Assembly: GCF_010120595.1 (NCBI RefSeq)
Contig: NZ_CP038020.1
Location: forward strand, 620,001-684,000
Direction of reading: 5' to 3'
Source of the DNA: Streptococcus thermophilus
Lineage (GTDB): Bacteria; Bacillota; Bacilli; Lactobacillales; Streptococcaceae
DNA: 64,000 nucleotides
The position numbers and the translations under genes are program-made. Of the stretch, positions 28,231 through 38,510 are shown piece after piece. Positions within the stretch are counted from its first letter, which is position 1. The number at the start of each line of letters is the position of its first letter. The notes below the pieces were generated by a model. It made no database searches and was not told the DNA's origin. It saw nothing but the letters and a program-made list of their open reading frames with translations.

Positions 28231-29468
28231 ATGAATATGCAAATTGAACTTATCCCAGCGTCTGAGTTAGCAGATGAATCTTTTAATATTGTCATCAATG
28301 ACTTAAAACCAAGAGAAACATATCGAGTCGAAATGTTTCTATCTGATTATTATTGTATCAATGCTCCCATGCGTTTAGCTCATGATGTTTTATGGAAATC
28401 AACAGCGACTTTTGTATCAGACAGATACGAATGGTATTATTAATATCTCACAAACCCCATCTTGTTCTGGCTCGTATGAAGGTATTTCAACAATGGGACT
28501 ATTTTTAATGCCAAGCCCTTGACCAATAAGAGAAAGAAACTTCCAAACTCTCTTTCTAAAATTCCCTTATTAGATCATTTTTTTGTGGGAATCAAAATTA
28601 TGCAAGGAAATACTGTCATTGCAGAGAGAACTTTCACAAGACATTATATGAGTTTGCAAATTAGTCATCAAGATATTTACGGGAAACATTTTCAAGTGAG
28701 ACTCTTTTATGATAAAAAGGCAATCAAAACACCAGCATTGATTATTGTGAGCGGTAGTGAAGGAAGGATTGAAAAGGCACAGAACATAGCTCAGCTTCTA
28801 TCTTCTAGAGGTTATATTTGTTTAGCAATTGCCTACTTTGGTTTAGAGGAGTTGCCAAAACATTTGAAACGTATTCCTTTAGAGTGCCTTGTGGAGGCAA
28901 AGAGTTATCTACGTCAGTACCCTCAAGTAGATAGTGAAAGAATTGGAATCTATGGACGATCTAAGGGAGCAGAATTGGTTTTAGTTGAGGAGATCCTTTT
29001 TAATGACGTTCAATGTTTGGTACTAAATTCACCCTCTGATGTGGTGTATGAAGGGATAGAAGGGAAATGGAACTCTCATACTTCTTCTTGGACGCATTTG
29101 CAAAAAGAACTTCCCTATCAAAAGTTTCGACTTAGAGATTATCTGTTCAGCAAACTTTTTAGAAAACCTATCCCTAAAGATTGCTCTGCTAGAATAGATA
29201 TTGGTCAAATGCATTCACCAATCTTGTTGCTCGGAAGTACTGTTGATGAAATATGGGATGCCTCGTCAGCAATTGATGATATTGTCTCACATTATAAAGG
29301 ACACTACATTACATTTAAAAAATATCATAAAACACAGGTCACATGTTGACGGTGGCTTATCAACCAAATCATCGTTATCGAAAAGATTGGCGTTTACTGA
29401 TGAAAGAGAGTGAGGATTCTTGGTTGGCTACGATTCATTTTTTTGATAGGCATTTGAAAAAGCAATAA
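28231..29468 (+). pseudogene. Acyl-CoA thioesterase/BAAT-type hydrolase, several frameshifts
   Basis: MNMQIELIPASELADESFNI begins an N-terminal Bile_Hydr_Trans-like domain. The frame shifts near 28430 to GIINISQTPSCSGSYEGIST with MGLFLMPS, then returns to the first frame around 28510. The C-terminal alpha/beta-hydrolase domain has the nucleophile elbow GIYGRSKGAEL. Near 29335 it shifts again, with the last part reading LTVAYQPNHRYRKDWRLLMK to TAA at 29468. Relatives hydrolyse or transfer acyl-CoA thioesters. At least three lesions make it non-functional. Confidence 0.8.
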
Positions 29469-29484
29469 AAAAAGATTATAAATA

Positions 29485-29612
29485 TGCTATAATAGTCCCA
29501 ACTAAGATAAAAACACAGTTCTGGTTGGTAAGTCCAGACGTAGGCGAGCCTATCAGTAACCTAAGGATATGAATAGAAATGAAGAGTAGTCCATCAAGGC
29601 TACTCTTTTTCG
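29485..29612 (+). ncRNA. Candidate structured RNA with own promoter and terminator upstream of pncB
   Basis: An extended -10 TGCTATAAT (29485-29493) starts a transcript near 29500. It can fold as GGTT (29523-29526) with AACC (29558-29561) enclosing a TAGG/CCTA hairpin, or TTCTGG with CCAGA. It ends in an intrinsic terminator, AAGAGTAG (29582-29589) with CTACTCTT (29600-29607) plus T. It could be a small RNA of about 110 bases or a leader that gates pncB, which also has a second promoter downstream. I do not recognise a known riboswitch class. Confidence 0.5.
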
Positions 29613-29689
29613 TCAAAGGAACCATTAGAAAAATCGGAAAATCCAAACAATATTTAACTTTCTGAAATGTGGAGACAATTGCTCAAAAA

Positions 29690-29698
29690 TGCTATAAT
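29690..29698 (+). promoter_or_regulatory. Extended -10 promoter of pncB
   Basis: TGCTATAAT (TATAAT 29693-29698), 62 bases before the pncB start and downstream of the RNA terminator. Confidence 0.65.
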
Positions 29699-29759
29699 AG
29701 TCAGCATAAACAAGCTATTAATAACAAAAAATAAGTACCTATTCGATTGGAGGAAATCC

Positions 29760-31214
29760 TTGTATAAAGATGATAGTTTAACCTTGCACACGGACTTGTA
29801 TCAAATCAATATGATGCAGGTCTACTTCAACCAAGGTATTCACAATAAAAAGGCCGTTTTTGAAGTTTATTTCCGTCAACTTCCGTTTAAAAATGGCTTT
29901 GCTGTGTTCGCAGGTCTGGAGCGTATTGTCAACTATCTTGAAAATCTGACTTTTTCAGAAACTGATATTGCTTATCTGAAGGATTTAGGCTATCCGAAGG
30001 ATTTTCTGGACTATCTGGCCAACCTAAAACTCGAGTTGACTATCAATTCAGCCCTTGAGGGTGATTTGGTATTTGCTAATGAACCGATTTTTCAAGTGGA
30101 AGGTCCCTTGGCTCAGTGTCAGTTAGTAGAGACTGCCCTACTGAATATCCTTAATTACCAGATTCTTATTGCGACTAAGGCAGCTCGTATTCGTTCTGTT
30201 ATTGAGGATGCTCCTCTGTTGGAATTTGGGACACGTCGTGCCCAAGAGATGGATGCAGCAATATGGGGGGCGCGTGCAGCCGTGATTGGTGGTGCTGACG
30301 CAACTTCAAATGTACGTGCAGGTAAGATTTTCGGTATTCCTGTTTCAGGCACTCATGCCCATGCCCTTGTTCAAGCTTATGGAAACGATTATGATGCCTT
30401 TAAAGCCTATGCATCTACTCATAAAGACTGTATATTTCTTGTGGATACCTATGATACCCTTAAGATTGGTGTTCCAAATGCTATCCGTGTGGCTAAAGAG
30501 CTAGGTGATAAGATCAACTTCTTGGGTGTTCGTCTTGATTCAGGTGACTTGGCTTATCTGTCTAAGCAGGTCCGTAAGCAACTAGATGCGGCTGGTTTCC
30601 CTGATGCCAAGATTTACGCTTCAAATGACCTTGATGAAAATACCATTCTTAACTTGAAAATGCAGAAGGCCAAGATTGATGTTTGGGGTGTTGGTACTAA
30701 TCTTATCACAGCCTATGATCAACCAGCCTTGGGTGCGGTCTACAAAATTGTCTCAATCGAGAATGATCAGGGAGTCATGCAGGATACCATCAAGTTGTCC
30801 AACAACGCTGAGAAGGTTTCGACACCAGGTAAGAAGCAAGTGTGGCGTATTACGAGCCGTGCTAAGGGAAAATCAGAAGGTGACTATATCACCTTCGCAG
30901 ACACGGATGTTAATGCTTTAGAAGAAATTAACATGTTCCACCCGACTTACACCTACATTAACAAGACTGTCCGCGATTTTGATGCGGTGCCACTTTTGGT
31001 CCCAATCTACGACAAGGGGCAACTAATCTATGATTTGCCAAGTCTTGATGAAATCAAGAACTATGCGACTAAGGAATTGGATGAGCTTTGGAATGAGTAC
31101 AAGCGCGTTCTTAACCCCCAAGATTATCCAGTTGACTTGGCCAAAGATGTCTGGGATAACAAGATGACCTTGATTGATAATATGCGTAAGAAAGCCCGTG
31201 ACTTGTCAGAGTAA
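29760..31214 (+). CDS. pncB: Nicotinate phosphoribosyltransferase
   Basis: 484 residues. It converts nicotinate and PRPP to nicotinate mononucleotide, the first step of NAD salvage. [12 protein letters not shown], the FGTRRAQE region, and [20 protein letters not shown] are family blocks. The open frame extends to 29667, but TTG 29760 is chosen because GGAGG (29750-29754) is spaced for it and the protein then starts [17 protein letters not shown] as in relatives. nadE follows after 11 bases, so both NAD-salvage steps are made from one transcript. Confidence 0.95.
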
Positions 31215-31225
31215 AAGGAGAAAAT

Positions 31226-32047
31226 ATGACTTTGCAAGAAACTATTATTGCTCAACTAGGAGTTAAACCTAGCATTAATCCGAAGGAAGAGATTCGAAAA
31301 TCCGTTGATTTTTTGAAGGCCTACATGATCAAACATCCATTCCTTAAAACATATGTTTTAGGGATTTCAGGAGGTCAGGATTCTACATTGGCTGGTCGTC
31401 TTGCGCAACTTGCGGTTGAAGAACTTCGTGCAGAGACAGAAAAAGACTATCAGTTTATCGCCATTCGTTTACCATATGGAGTTCAAGCAGATGAAGACGA
31501 TGCCCAACGTGCCCTAGCTTTTATCAAGCCAGATGTAAGTCTTACGATTAACATTAAAGAAGCTGTTGATGGTCAGGTTGCTGAACTGGCCAAGGCAGGT
31601 GTAAACGTATCTGACTTTAATAAGGGAAATATCAAGGCCCGCCAACGTATGATAACCCAATATGCGGTTGCTGGTGAAAATAGTGGAGCAGTTATTGGGA
31701 CAGACCACGCCGCTGAAAACCTTACAGGGTTCTTCACAAAATTTGGTGATGGTGGTGCGGATATCCTGCCACTCTTTCGTCTAAACAAGCGTCAAGGCGC
31801 TGCCCTTCTTGCAGAGCTTGGTGCTGATAAAGCCCTTTATGAAAAAGTACCAACAGCTGACCTGGAAGAAGATAAACCAGGAATTGCCGACGAAGTGGCA
31901 TTGGGAGTGACCTATCATGAGATTGATGATTACCTTGAAGGCAAGGAAGTATCAGCCAAAGCTCAGGAAACGATTGAGACTTGGTGGCGTAAAGGTCAAC
32001 ACAAACGTCACTTGCCAATCACCATTTTTGACGATTTTTGGAAATAA
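31226..32047 (+). CDS. nadE: NH3-dependent NAD+ synthetase
   Basis: 273 residues. It amidates nicotinate adenine dinucleotide to NAD using ATP and ammonia. The PP-loop [14 protein letters not shown] binds [23 protein letters not shown] and [11 protein letters not shown] are conserved. There is no glutaminase domain, so it relies on free ammonia. It is the second gene of the pncB-nadE pair. Confidence 0.96.
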
Positions 32048-32062
32048 TAAGAGAAATGATTT

Positions 32063-32503
32063 ATGATTAAAGCTTATATTGATTTTTGGAAGCGTGCCTT
32101 TGATTTTAGTGGACGTTCGACGCGCCCAGACTACTGGTGGGTTTACTTGATTAATGTCATCATTAGTACTATCCTTGTAGTAGGTTTTGTTCTCATTCCT
32201 TTCTTCAGTAATGTGTCTCATAACCCAGCGATATTAAATGACTCAACTGAAATACAAAAAATGATTTTGAAATATATGTCACCAATAATGATTTTTGGAT
32301 TGATCATATTAATTCCACAACTGTCCCTTCAATTTCGTCGTTTGCGAGATGCAGGTATTCATCCGGCTTGGGGGCTTCTAAGTTGTATAGGGCTTGTACC
32401 AATCTTGACTTTCTTCTCATTCATTGGAAGTATTGTACTCATTGTCATGTCATGTCAGCCAACTAAACCAGCACCTGAAACGCTTTTTGATAAAGTTGAA
32501 TAA
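32063..32503 (+). CDS. DUF805 membrane protein
   Basis: 146 residues. FDFSGRSTRPDYWWVYLINV is the DUF805 opening (GRxxRxxYW). Three or four membrane spans follow, and RRLRDAGIHPAWGLL is the second signature (RRLHD-like). Function unknown. It is 15 bases after nadE and precedes a terminator, so it belongs to that operon, with no evident tie to NAD metabolism. Confidence 0.8.
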   Translation: MIKAYIDFWKRAFDFSGRSTRPDYWWVYLINVIISTILVVGFVLIPFFSNVSHNPAILNDSTEIQKMILKYMSPIMIFGLIILIPQLSLQFRRLRDAGIHPAWGLLSCIGLVPILTFFSFIGSIVLIVMSCQPTKPAPETLFDKVE

Positions 32504-32511
32504 GATTGTCG

Positions 32512-32541
32512 TACCCCTAGGTTTAACCTAGGGGTATTTTT
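32512..32541 (+). terminator. Terminator of the pncB-nadE-DUF805 operon
   Basis: TACCCCTAGG (32512-32521 region) pairs with CCTAGGGGTA (up to 32537) around TTTAA, followed by TTTT. Confidence 0.9.
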
Positions 32542-32544
32542 AAA

Positions 32545-32572
32545 TTGAATTTTCAGAAATTAGTGATAAAAT
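32545..32572 (+). promoter_or_regulatory. Promoter of pepC
   Basis: TTGAAT (32545-32550) and an extended -10 TGATAAAAT (TAAAAT 32567-32572) with 16 bases between. Confidence 0.65.
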
Positions 32573-32604
32573 AGATAGTAATAAGTCTTAAAAGGAGGAA
32601 TCTT

Positions 32605-33942
32605 ATGACTTCACTATCAACAGATTTCACAGAAAAACTATTTGCAGATTATGAGGCCAATGCCAAGTACGGCGCTATTGAAAATGCAGTAACCCATAAC
32701 GGCTTGCTTAAATCTATCGAGACACGTCAATCAGAAGTGGAAAATGATTTTGTTTTCTCAATTGATTTGACTAAAGATGAGGTGTCTAACCAAAAAGCTT
32801 CAGGTCGTTGCTGGATGTTTGCGGCCCTTAATACTTTCCGCCATAAATTGATTTCAGACTTCAAATTGGAAAGTTTCGAGCTTTCTCAAGCCCACACATT
32901 TTTCTGGGATAAATATGAAAAATCAAACTGGTTCTTGGAACAAATTATTGCTACAGCAGATCAAGAAATTGGTAGTCGTAAGGTTAAATTCCTTTTGGAT
33001 ACCCCTCAACAAGATGGTGGACAATGGGATATGGTCGTATCACTCTTTGAAAAATATGGTGTTGTACCAAAATCAGTATATCCAGAATCTGTAGCTTCAA
33101 GCAATAGTCGTGAGCTTAATCAATACCTTAATAAACTCCTTCGTCAAGATGCCCAAATCTTGCGCGATTTGATTGCCAGTGGTGCTGATCAGGCTGCTGT
33201 TCAAGCTAAAAAGGAGGAGTTCCTTCAAGAAATCTTCAATTATCTTGCCATGACCCTTGGCTTGCCACCACGTCAGTTTGATTTTGCCTATCGAGATAAA
33301 GATGATAACTATCGATCTGAGAAGGGTATCACGCCACGGGCCTTCTTTGAAAAATATGTTGGCCTTAAACTCAGCGACTATGTATCAGTTATCAACGCTC
33401 CAACAGCTGATAAACCTTACGGAAAATCTTACACGGTTGAGATGTTGGGAAATGTTGTAGGTGCGCCAAGTGTTCGTTATATTAACCTCCCAATGGACCG
33501 ATTCAAAGAGCTTGCTATTGCACAGATGAAGGCAGGAGAGAGTGTATGGTTTGGTTCAGATGTTGGTCAGGTTTCGGACCGTCAAAAAGGCATTCTTGCA
33601 ACTAATGTTTACGACTTTACAGCTAGCATGGATATTAACTGGACTCAAGACAAGGCTGGACGTTTAGACTACAGTGAATCTCTCATGACCCATGCCATGG
33701 TATTGACAGGTGTTGATCTGGATGCTGATGGTAAACCAATTAAATGGAAGATTGAAAACTCTTGGGGAGATAAGGTTGGACAAAAGGGGTACTTTGTTGC
33801 TTCTGATGCTTGGATGGATGAATATACATATCAAATCGTTGTTCGCAAAGATTTCCTTACAGCTGAAGAGTTGGCTGCCTATGAAGCAGATCCACAAGTG
33901 CTTGCACCTTGGGACCCAATGGGATCCCTTGCTTCAAAATAA
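32605..33942 (+). CDS. pepC: Aminopeptidase C (bleomycin hydrolase family)
   Basis: 445 residues, a cytoplasmic cysteine peptidase that removes N-terminal residues from peptides, important for use of milk peptides in dairy streptococci. The catalytic Cys is in KASGRCWMFAALN (Cys69), His in LMTHAMVLTGV, and Asn in KIENSWGDK. AGGAGG precedes ATG. It is transcribed alone, convergent with pbp1B. Confidence 0.96.
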   Translation: MTSLSTDFTEKLFADYEANAKYGAIENAVTHNGLLKSIETRQSEVENDFVFSIDLTKDEVSNQKASGRCWMFAALNTFRHKLISDFKLESFELSQAHTFFWDKYEKSNWFLEQIIATADQEIGSRKVKFLLDTPQQDGGQWDMVVSLFEKYGVVPKSVYPESVASSNSRELNQYLNKLLRQDAQILRDLIASGADQAAVQAKKEEFLQEIFNYLAMTLGLPPRQFDFAYRDKDDNYRSEKGITPRAFFEKYVGLKLSDYVSVINAPTADKPYGKSYTVEMLGNVVGAPSVRYINLPMDRFKELAIAQMKAGESVWFGSDVGQVSDRQKGILATNVYDFTASMDINWTQDKAGRLDYSESLMTHAMVLTGVDLDADGKPIKWKIENSWGDKVGQKGYFVASDAWMDEYTYQIVVRKDFLTAEELAAYEADPQVLAPWDPMGSLASK

Positions 33943-33953
33943 GAGGATATTTC

Positions 33954-33984
33954 AAAAACACTGGATAGAATTCCAGTGTTTTTA
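33954..33984 (+). terminator. Terminator after pepC
   Basis: AAAACACTGGA pairs with TCCAGTGTTTT around a short loop, followed by T. Confidence 0.85.
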
Positions 33985-34011
33985 GTTGACTTCATTAAAA
34001 TTTATGGTTGT

Positions 34012-34042
34012 AAAAAGAGCTATCTAATAGATAACTCTTTTC
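34012..34042 (-). terminator. Terminator after pbp1B, usable on both strands
   Basis: AAAAAGAGCTATCT pairs with AGATAACTCTTTT (one mismatch) around AAT. T tracts occur on both strands. It ends the minus-strand pbp1B transcript 10 bases after its stop. Confidence 0.8.
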
Positions 34043-34051
34043 AATTCCTTT

Positions 34052-36349
34052 TTACTCATCTACTGTAGAAGTAGAAGTGTTTGAATTTGAATTCTCAGCA
34101 CCGTTAGAACCCGATGTTGAAGGATTTGTTGATGCATCTGGGCCATACTGTTGACTATCTTGTGAACTTGATGAGTCACTACTTTTACCATAATCCGAAC
34201 TTGATGATGAGCTAGATGTTCCTAGTGATCCGGTATAAACATTTGACGTTGACGAACCAGTTAGGAAGACGTAACTACCATTGTTGTAAACACCACTAGG
34301 CATATCGAAATCTTCCGAACCTGCACCATACATCTGGTTGAGGTATCTACTTGTTAGACCGTAGATTTGTTTAGCGATATTTAGGTCTGAGCCATAAAGT
34401 GGAGTTTTACGGTTTTCATAACCTGTCCAAATGGCCATTGCATATTTAGTATTATAACCAACGAACGTTTCGTCAGGAACAATAAGATCAGCGTAGACGC
34501 CACTTTCTTTTTGTACTTGATAGTACTCATCGTCACTGTAGCTAGATGTACCCGTTTTACCAGCATTGATGGTGCCAGGTACATAAGCTTCAGTCGCTGT
34601 ACCACCTGTCAAAACCTGTTTCAACATGCTATTCATCATATAAGCTGTTTGTGGCGACATGGCCTCGACACCTTTAGAATCGTATGATTTTGTTGAACCG
34701 TCTTCAAATTTAATTGATTTAATGTAGGATGGTTTATAGTAAGTACCACCATTGGCAAAGGCTGCATAGGCAGCCGCCATCTTCTCACTTGAAGCACCAT
34801 ATTTAGGATCTGATGATGTTGTTGAAGATGAGATAGCGTTTGAATAGAACATCTCTGGGTACTCAATACCTAAATCTTTCAAAAAGGATTGAGCATACTC
34901 CAAGCCAGTCGCTTGAAGCGCTTTAACCGCAGGAACGTTACGTGATTTTTGAATCGCATAAGTCAGAGAGATACTTCCGTAATACTTGCGGTCCCAGTTG
35001 TAAACTGGAGTTGAAGTACCAGGGAAATTATAAGGGGTATCGTAAACGGTAGTACCGGTGTTAGTATATACCCTTTTTTCAATAGCAGGTGCGTAATCGG
35101 TGATAGGTTTCATTGTAGATCCCCAGTCACGGTCAGTTTGAACAGCTTGGTTTGTACCAAGGGCAATATTTTCGTCTTGGTGACGTGATCCCAATTGAGC
35201 AACAACATGTCCATTGGTAACATCAATGATAGTAGAAGCTACTTGAAATTTGTCATCAGGATAAGCAATATAATCATTTGAGTTGTAGACATTCCAAATG
35301 TATTTTTGAATATCAGGATCAAGATTTGTATAGACATCGAGCCCAGCTGAGTAGATATCAGCATTGGCTTCGGTAGAGACTTGTTCAATAACTTGTTTGA
35401 TGTAGTTATCTAGGTATGGTTCGTAGCTAGCTTTATTCGTAAGTGGAAGAAGACCATCTGATACATCCGTTGCTTTAGCTTGCTCGTACTCCTCTTTAGA
35501 AATATTTTTGTCTTCATACATTTCATTAAGAACAGTGTTGCGACGTTCTTTAGCAGCATCCGGATTAGCATAAGGATCATATTGTGTTGGTGCTTGTGGG
35601 ATACCAGCAAGAAGAGCTGCTTGGGCAACTGAGAGGTCACCTAATTCTTTACCAAAATAAGATTTAGCTGCGGTCTTCATACCGTAGTAACCATTACCCA
35701 TATAAACCTTATTAACGTAGAAGGTCAAGATTTCTTGTTTAGTATACTGACGCTCCATTTGGAGAGATAACCATATTTCTTGTGACTTACGTTTAAGGGT
35801 TTGGTCTGAGGTATTAGTTGAGAAGTAGGCTAACTTAATCAACTGTTGGTCAAGTGTAGATCCCCCTTGAGTGCTGTTATGGCGAAGGTTGTTAATAGCG
35901 GCTCCCATAATACGATAAACGTCAATGCCGCGATGGGTAAAGAAACGCTTATCCTCGATAGAGGTAATTGCATTGACTAGGATTATAGGAATCTCACCTG
36001 TTGATGCACTTTCACGTTTTTCGGATCCCAAGTCAGCAATAAGACTACCATTACCATCGTAAATCCTACTTGAGTTTGTTGATTGCAACTTGTTCTCGGT
36101 AAGTTTAGGAACACTGCTAACATAGTAAGCAAAGAGTCCACCACCAGCGATGACACAGATTACAAAGAAAGTGAGTAGTCCAATAAAAGCGTATTTTGCA
36201 ATACGCCATCCTAAATTTTGATCTGAAGCAGCTGAGCGTTTTCCTTTGCTATAGCGAGAAGAATCTGAATGTTTAACCTGTGTGTTTTTAGCACGTTTAG
36301 TTGAACCGTTAAGTGATTCTTTAAAGTTGCTGAAATTAAATTTAGCCAT
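34052..36349 (-). CDS. pbp1B: Penicillin-binding protein 1B (class A)
   Basis: 765 residues. Residues 1-49 are cytoplasmic and basic, with one anchor at about 50-77. The GT51 domain has SIEDKRFFTHRGID (catalytic Glu132) and GGSTLDQQLIKL. The transpeptidase has the nucleophile in WGSTMKP, SRN-type second motif in KSRNVPA, and KTGTSSY. The C-terminal tail of about 80 residues is very rich in Ser, Gly and Asn, as in streptococcal PBP1b. The start overlaps the recU stop by one base, an arrangement shared with many Firmicutes. Confidence 0.94.
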   Translation of the reverse strand: MAKFNFSNFKESLNGSTKRAKNTQVKHSDSSRYSKGKRSAASDQNLGWRIAKYAFIGLLTFFVICVIAGGGLFAYYVSSVPKLTENKLQSTNSSRIYDGNGSLIADLGSEKRESASTGEIPIILVNAITSIEDKRFFTHRGIDVYRIMGAAINNLRHNSTQGGSTLDQQLIKLAYFSTNTSDQTLKRKSQEIWLSLQMERQYTKQEILTFYVNKVYMGNGYYGMKTAAKSYFGKELGDLSVAQAALLAGIPQAPTQYDPYANPDAAKERRNTVLNEMYEDKNISKEEYEQAKATDVSDGLLPLTNKASYEPYLDNYIKQVIEQVSTEANADIYSAGLDVYTNLDPDIQKYIWNVYNSNDYIAYPDDKFQVASTIIDVTNGHVVAQLGSRHQDENIALGTNQAVQTDRDWGSTMKPITDYAPAIEKRVYTNTGTTVYDTPYNFPGTSTPVYNWDRKYYGSISLTYAIQKSRNVPAVKALQATGLEYAQSFLKDLGIEYPEMFYSNAISSSTTSSDPKYGASSEKMAAAYAAFANGGTYYKPSYIKSIKFEDGSTKSYDSKGVEAMSPQTAYMMNSMLKQVLTGGTATEAYVPGTINAGKTGTSSYSDDEYYQVQKESGVYADLIVPDETFVGYNTKYAMAIWTGYENRKTPLYGSDLNIAKQIYGLTSRYLNQMYGAGSEDFDMPSGVYNNGSYVFLTGSSTSNVYTGSLGTSSSSSSSDYGKSSDSSSSQDSQQYGPDASTNPSTSGSNGAENSNSNTSTSTVDE

Positions 36350-36945
36350 TATGTGTTACCACCTAATAATTTTTCAATGATCTCTAAATAAGGAACTTGA
36401 GGATAAGCTGATTCTGCGATTGCATAACCTCTTTTTTTGATATAATCAAGAGGCATTGATTTTGTCCCCTTATCAATTTGATAAAAAGCGATTAAGTCTT
36501 TGGCAGGCAGAAGGTAGGTTTCCTTAAGCGTTGAAAAGTGGAGTAGCACGAAGCAGATTCCATCTTGATTGATGACCTGAGACATGTGCTTAATTTGATG
36601 CGCATGAAAGTTTTTCATAGGCATAGATGTCTTTTGCCGTGTCTCTTTGGCTTCAAAATCAATATAGTATCCTTTGTAAACGCCAGAGTAGTCAGTAGTT
36701 GAGGCTTGCCTAAAGTAAGCTTCTACAATCTTTGCTCGTGAGCGTTTTGGATAATCGACTTTGACGATCTGAACCGGTGTAGGTTTCTTATGAATAACGG
36801 CTAAGCCACGCGACAAATAGTAATCATTAGTCGCATTAATAGCAGATTCAAAGTTCATCCCCCGATTGGCAAAGTCAACTCTATTAGATTTTTTAGTACG
36901 TACTTGTGCTATCTTACGAGATATCTGATGGGGATAGTTTACCAT
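36349..36945 (-). CDS. recU: Holliday junction resolvase RecU
   Basis: 198 residues. It cuts four-way DNA junctions during recombination and chromosome segregation. [18 protein letters not shown], the [19 protein letters not shown] block (catalytic Asp, Glu, Lys), and FVLLHFS are family features. It is upstream of, and overlaps, the PBP gene in the recU-pbp pair. The divergent DUF1273 gene starts 76 bases away. Confidence 0.94.
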   Translation of the reverse strand: MVNYPHQISRKIAQVRTKKSNRVDFANRGMNFESAINATNDYYLSRGLAVIHKKPTPVQIVKVDYPKRSRAKIVEAYFRQASTTDYSGVYKGYYIDFEAKETRQKTSMPMKNFHAHQIKHMSQVINQDGICFVLLHFSTLKETYLLPAKDLIAFYQIDKGTKSMPLDYIKKRGYAIAESAYPQVPYLEIIEKLLGGNT

Positions 36946-37021
36946 TTCTTTCCCTTCTTATTTATAAGATATGCATAAAGACTATTTCATTATACCATAA
37001 AATGAGCGAGGAAAACAATAA

Positions 37022-37537
37022 ATGACATCACTACTCATAACGGGCTATAAGAGCTTTGAACTTGGTGTTTTTAAAGACAAGGATCCTAAGGTAAATATCA
37101 TTAAGAAAGCAATCAAACGTGATCTTAAACGTTTTTTAGATGAAGGTGTGGATTGGATGATTTTTACTGGGAACCTTGGTTTTGAATTTTGGGCGCTAGA
37201 AGTGGCTAAGGAACTTCAGAAAGACTACCCTTTGAGGTTAGCGACGTTATTTCCATTTGAAACACACGGTCAGAATTGGAGTGAAGCTAACCAAGAAAAA
37301 TTGGCAGCCTTTAAACAAGTTGATTTCGTAAAGTATAGTTTTCCAGCTTATCAATCGCCAGCTCAGTTCAAACAATTTAATCAGTTTCTCATCGATAATA
37401 CAGACCAAGCTTATTTATTTTATGAGCCTGAAAATGAAACAAATTTGAAATATTTTTACAATATGATAATAGCAGCAAGTGATTATCCCTTATTTCGATT
37501 GACTTTTGATGACCTCAATGAAGTCATGTCGGAATAG
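37022..37537 (+). CDS. DUF1273 (YpsA-like, SLOG superfamily) protein
   Basis: 171 residues beginning [20 protein letters not shown]. The Rossmann-like SLOG fold has [18 protein letters not shown] and the later [13 protein letters not shown]. Relatives next to gpsB in B. subtilis (YpsA) influence cell division, and SLOG proteins bind nucleotide-type ligands. It lies just upstream of gpsB and divergent from recU, as in most Firmicutes. Its biochemical role here is unknown. Confidence 0.9.
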   Translation: MTSLLITGYKSFELGVFKDKDPKVNIIKKAIKRDLKRFLDEGVDWMIFTGNLGFEFWALEVAKELQKDYPLRLATLFPFETHGQNWSEANQEKLAAFKQVDFVKYSFPAYQSPAQFKQFNQFLIDNTDQAYLFYEPENETNLKYFYNMIIAASDYPLFRLTFDDLNEVMSE

Positions 37538-37645
37538 GATATAATTACGTTTTAAACTTGCATTTTTATATTTTTTTCTGTATCATGAAAACAATAGACT
37601 GTAAAGTATTAGTAAGTTAGATAAGACAAGTATTGGAGAAGAATA

Positions 37646-37978
37646 ATGGCTAAGATTAATTTAACGCCCAAGAAAATCTACGAACAAGAATTTAAAACAA
37701 GCATACGTGGATACGATAAAACAGAAGTTGATGAGTTTCTAGATGATGTGATCAAAGATTACACTGTCTACATTGCTCTAGTTAAGGAATTGCAAGAAGA
37801 AAATGCAAAACTGAAGGCTAAGGGAACATCGGCTCCTGCAAGCCGTCCCGCATATGCAAGTTCGACAAGTGAACCATCACATGCCACTGCCAATATTGCT
37901 TCGGCTTCAAACTATGATATCTTAAAACGTATCAGTCGTTTGGAAAAAGAGGTCTTTGGAAAACAAATCGTCGAATAA
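37646..37978 (+). CDS. gpsB: Cell division protein GpsB
   Basis: 110 residues. The DivIVA-like N-terminal domain, [20 protein letters not shown] followed by [11 protein letters not shown], leads into a coiled coil (about 40-70), an Ala/Ser/Pro linker, and a C-terminal trimerisation helix ([18 protein letters not shown]). GpsB is an adaptor at the septum that links PBPs, StkP and MapZ in streptococci. GGAG precedes the ATG. rnpB follows within 12 bases. Confidence 0.95.
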   Translation: MAKINLTPKKIYEQEFKTSIRGYDKTEVDEFLDDVIKDYTVYIALVKELQEENAKLKAKGTSAPASRPAYASSTSEPSHATANIASASNYDILKRISRLEKEVFGKQIVE

Positions 37979-37988
37979 AACTGGTTTT

Positions 37989-38370
37989 GTGCAATTTTCG
38001 GATAATCGCATGGTTGCAAGTCTTCCATGAGGAAAGTCCATGCTAGCACTGGCTGTGATGCCAGTAGTGTTTGTGCTAGGCGAATCAATAAGCCTAGGGA
38101 CTTGATTTTCAAGTTACGGCGAGCGAACTGGCTAAGTCTGCGGATAGGTTTTAGTAGCTCTGAAAGTGCCACAGTGACGGAGTTTTTAGGGAAACCTAAA
38201 AAGTGGAACGCGGTAAACCCCTCAAGCTAGCAACCCAAACTTTGGTAGGGGCATGGGATGGCCGGAAACGAACGGACCATTCTGACTGCTATGCAGTAGA
38301 CAGATGATTATCGAAGGAAGTGGTACCTAGTCACTTCTGGAACAGAACATGGCTTATAGAAAATTGCATA
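37989..38370 (+). ncRNA. rnpB: RNase P RNA, class B
   Basis: The 5' end GTGCAATTTTCGGATAATCG pairs with the 3' end TAGAAAATTGCAT (P1). The universal core GAGGAAAGTCCATGCTAGCA (CR-I) is at about 38029, and the GGAACAGAACATGGCTTATA region (CR-V) is near 38340. It is the catalytic RNA that trims tRNA 5' ends. A terminator follows. The stop codon of gpsB is only about 10 bases upstream, so its promoter must lie in gpsB or further back; I could not place it confidently. The 5' boundary is good to a few bases. Confidence 0.95.
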
Positions 38371-38376
38371 TAGGTG

Positions 38377-38406
38377 AGGCTGGGACACATGTCTCAGCCT
38401 TCTTTT
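38377..38406 (+). terminator. Terminator after rnpB
   Basis: AGGCTGGGAC (38377-38386) pairs with GTCTCAGCCT (38391-38400), one G-U pair, followed by TCTTTT. The core CTGGGAC/GTCTCAG recurs at other terminators in this window. Confidence 0.85.
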
Positions 38407-38510
38407 AGCAAGAATCGTCTCTTTTGCGTCTACCATCTAAGGGCAAGAGTGAATAATAAGCTATAGCTTAGGGAAATTTGTACTCGTAATAATTAGGTAA
38501 AAGGATGACA

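Noticed and set aside
29530..29545. PyrR-binding loop in the RNA upstream of pncB
   Set aside because: AGTCCAGA matches half of the consensus, but the following GAGGCT half is missing, and the downstream genes are not pyrimidine genes.
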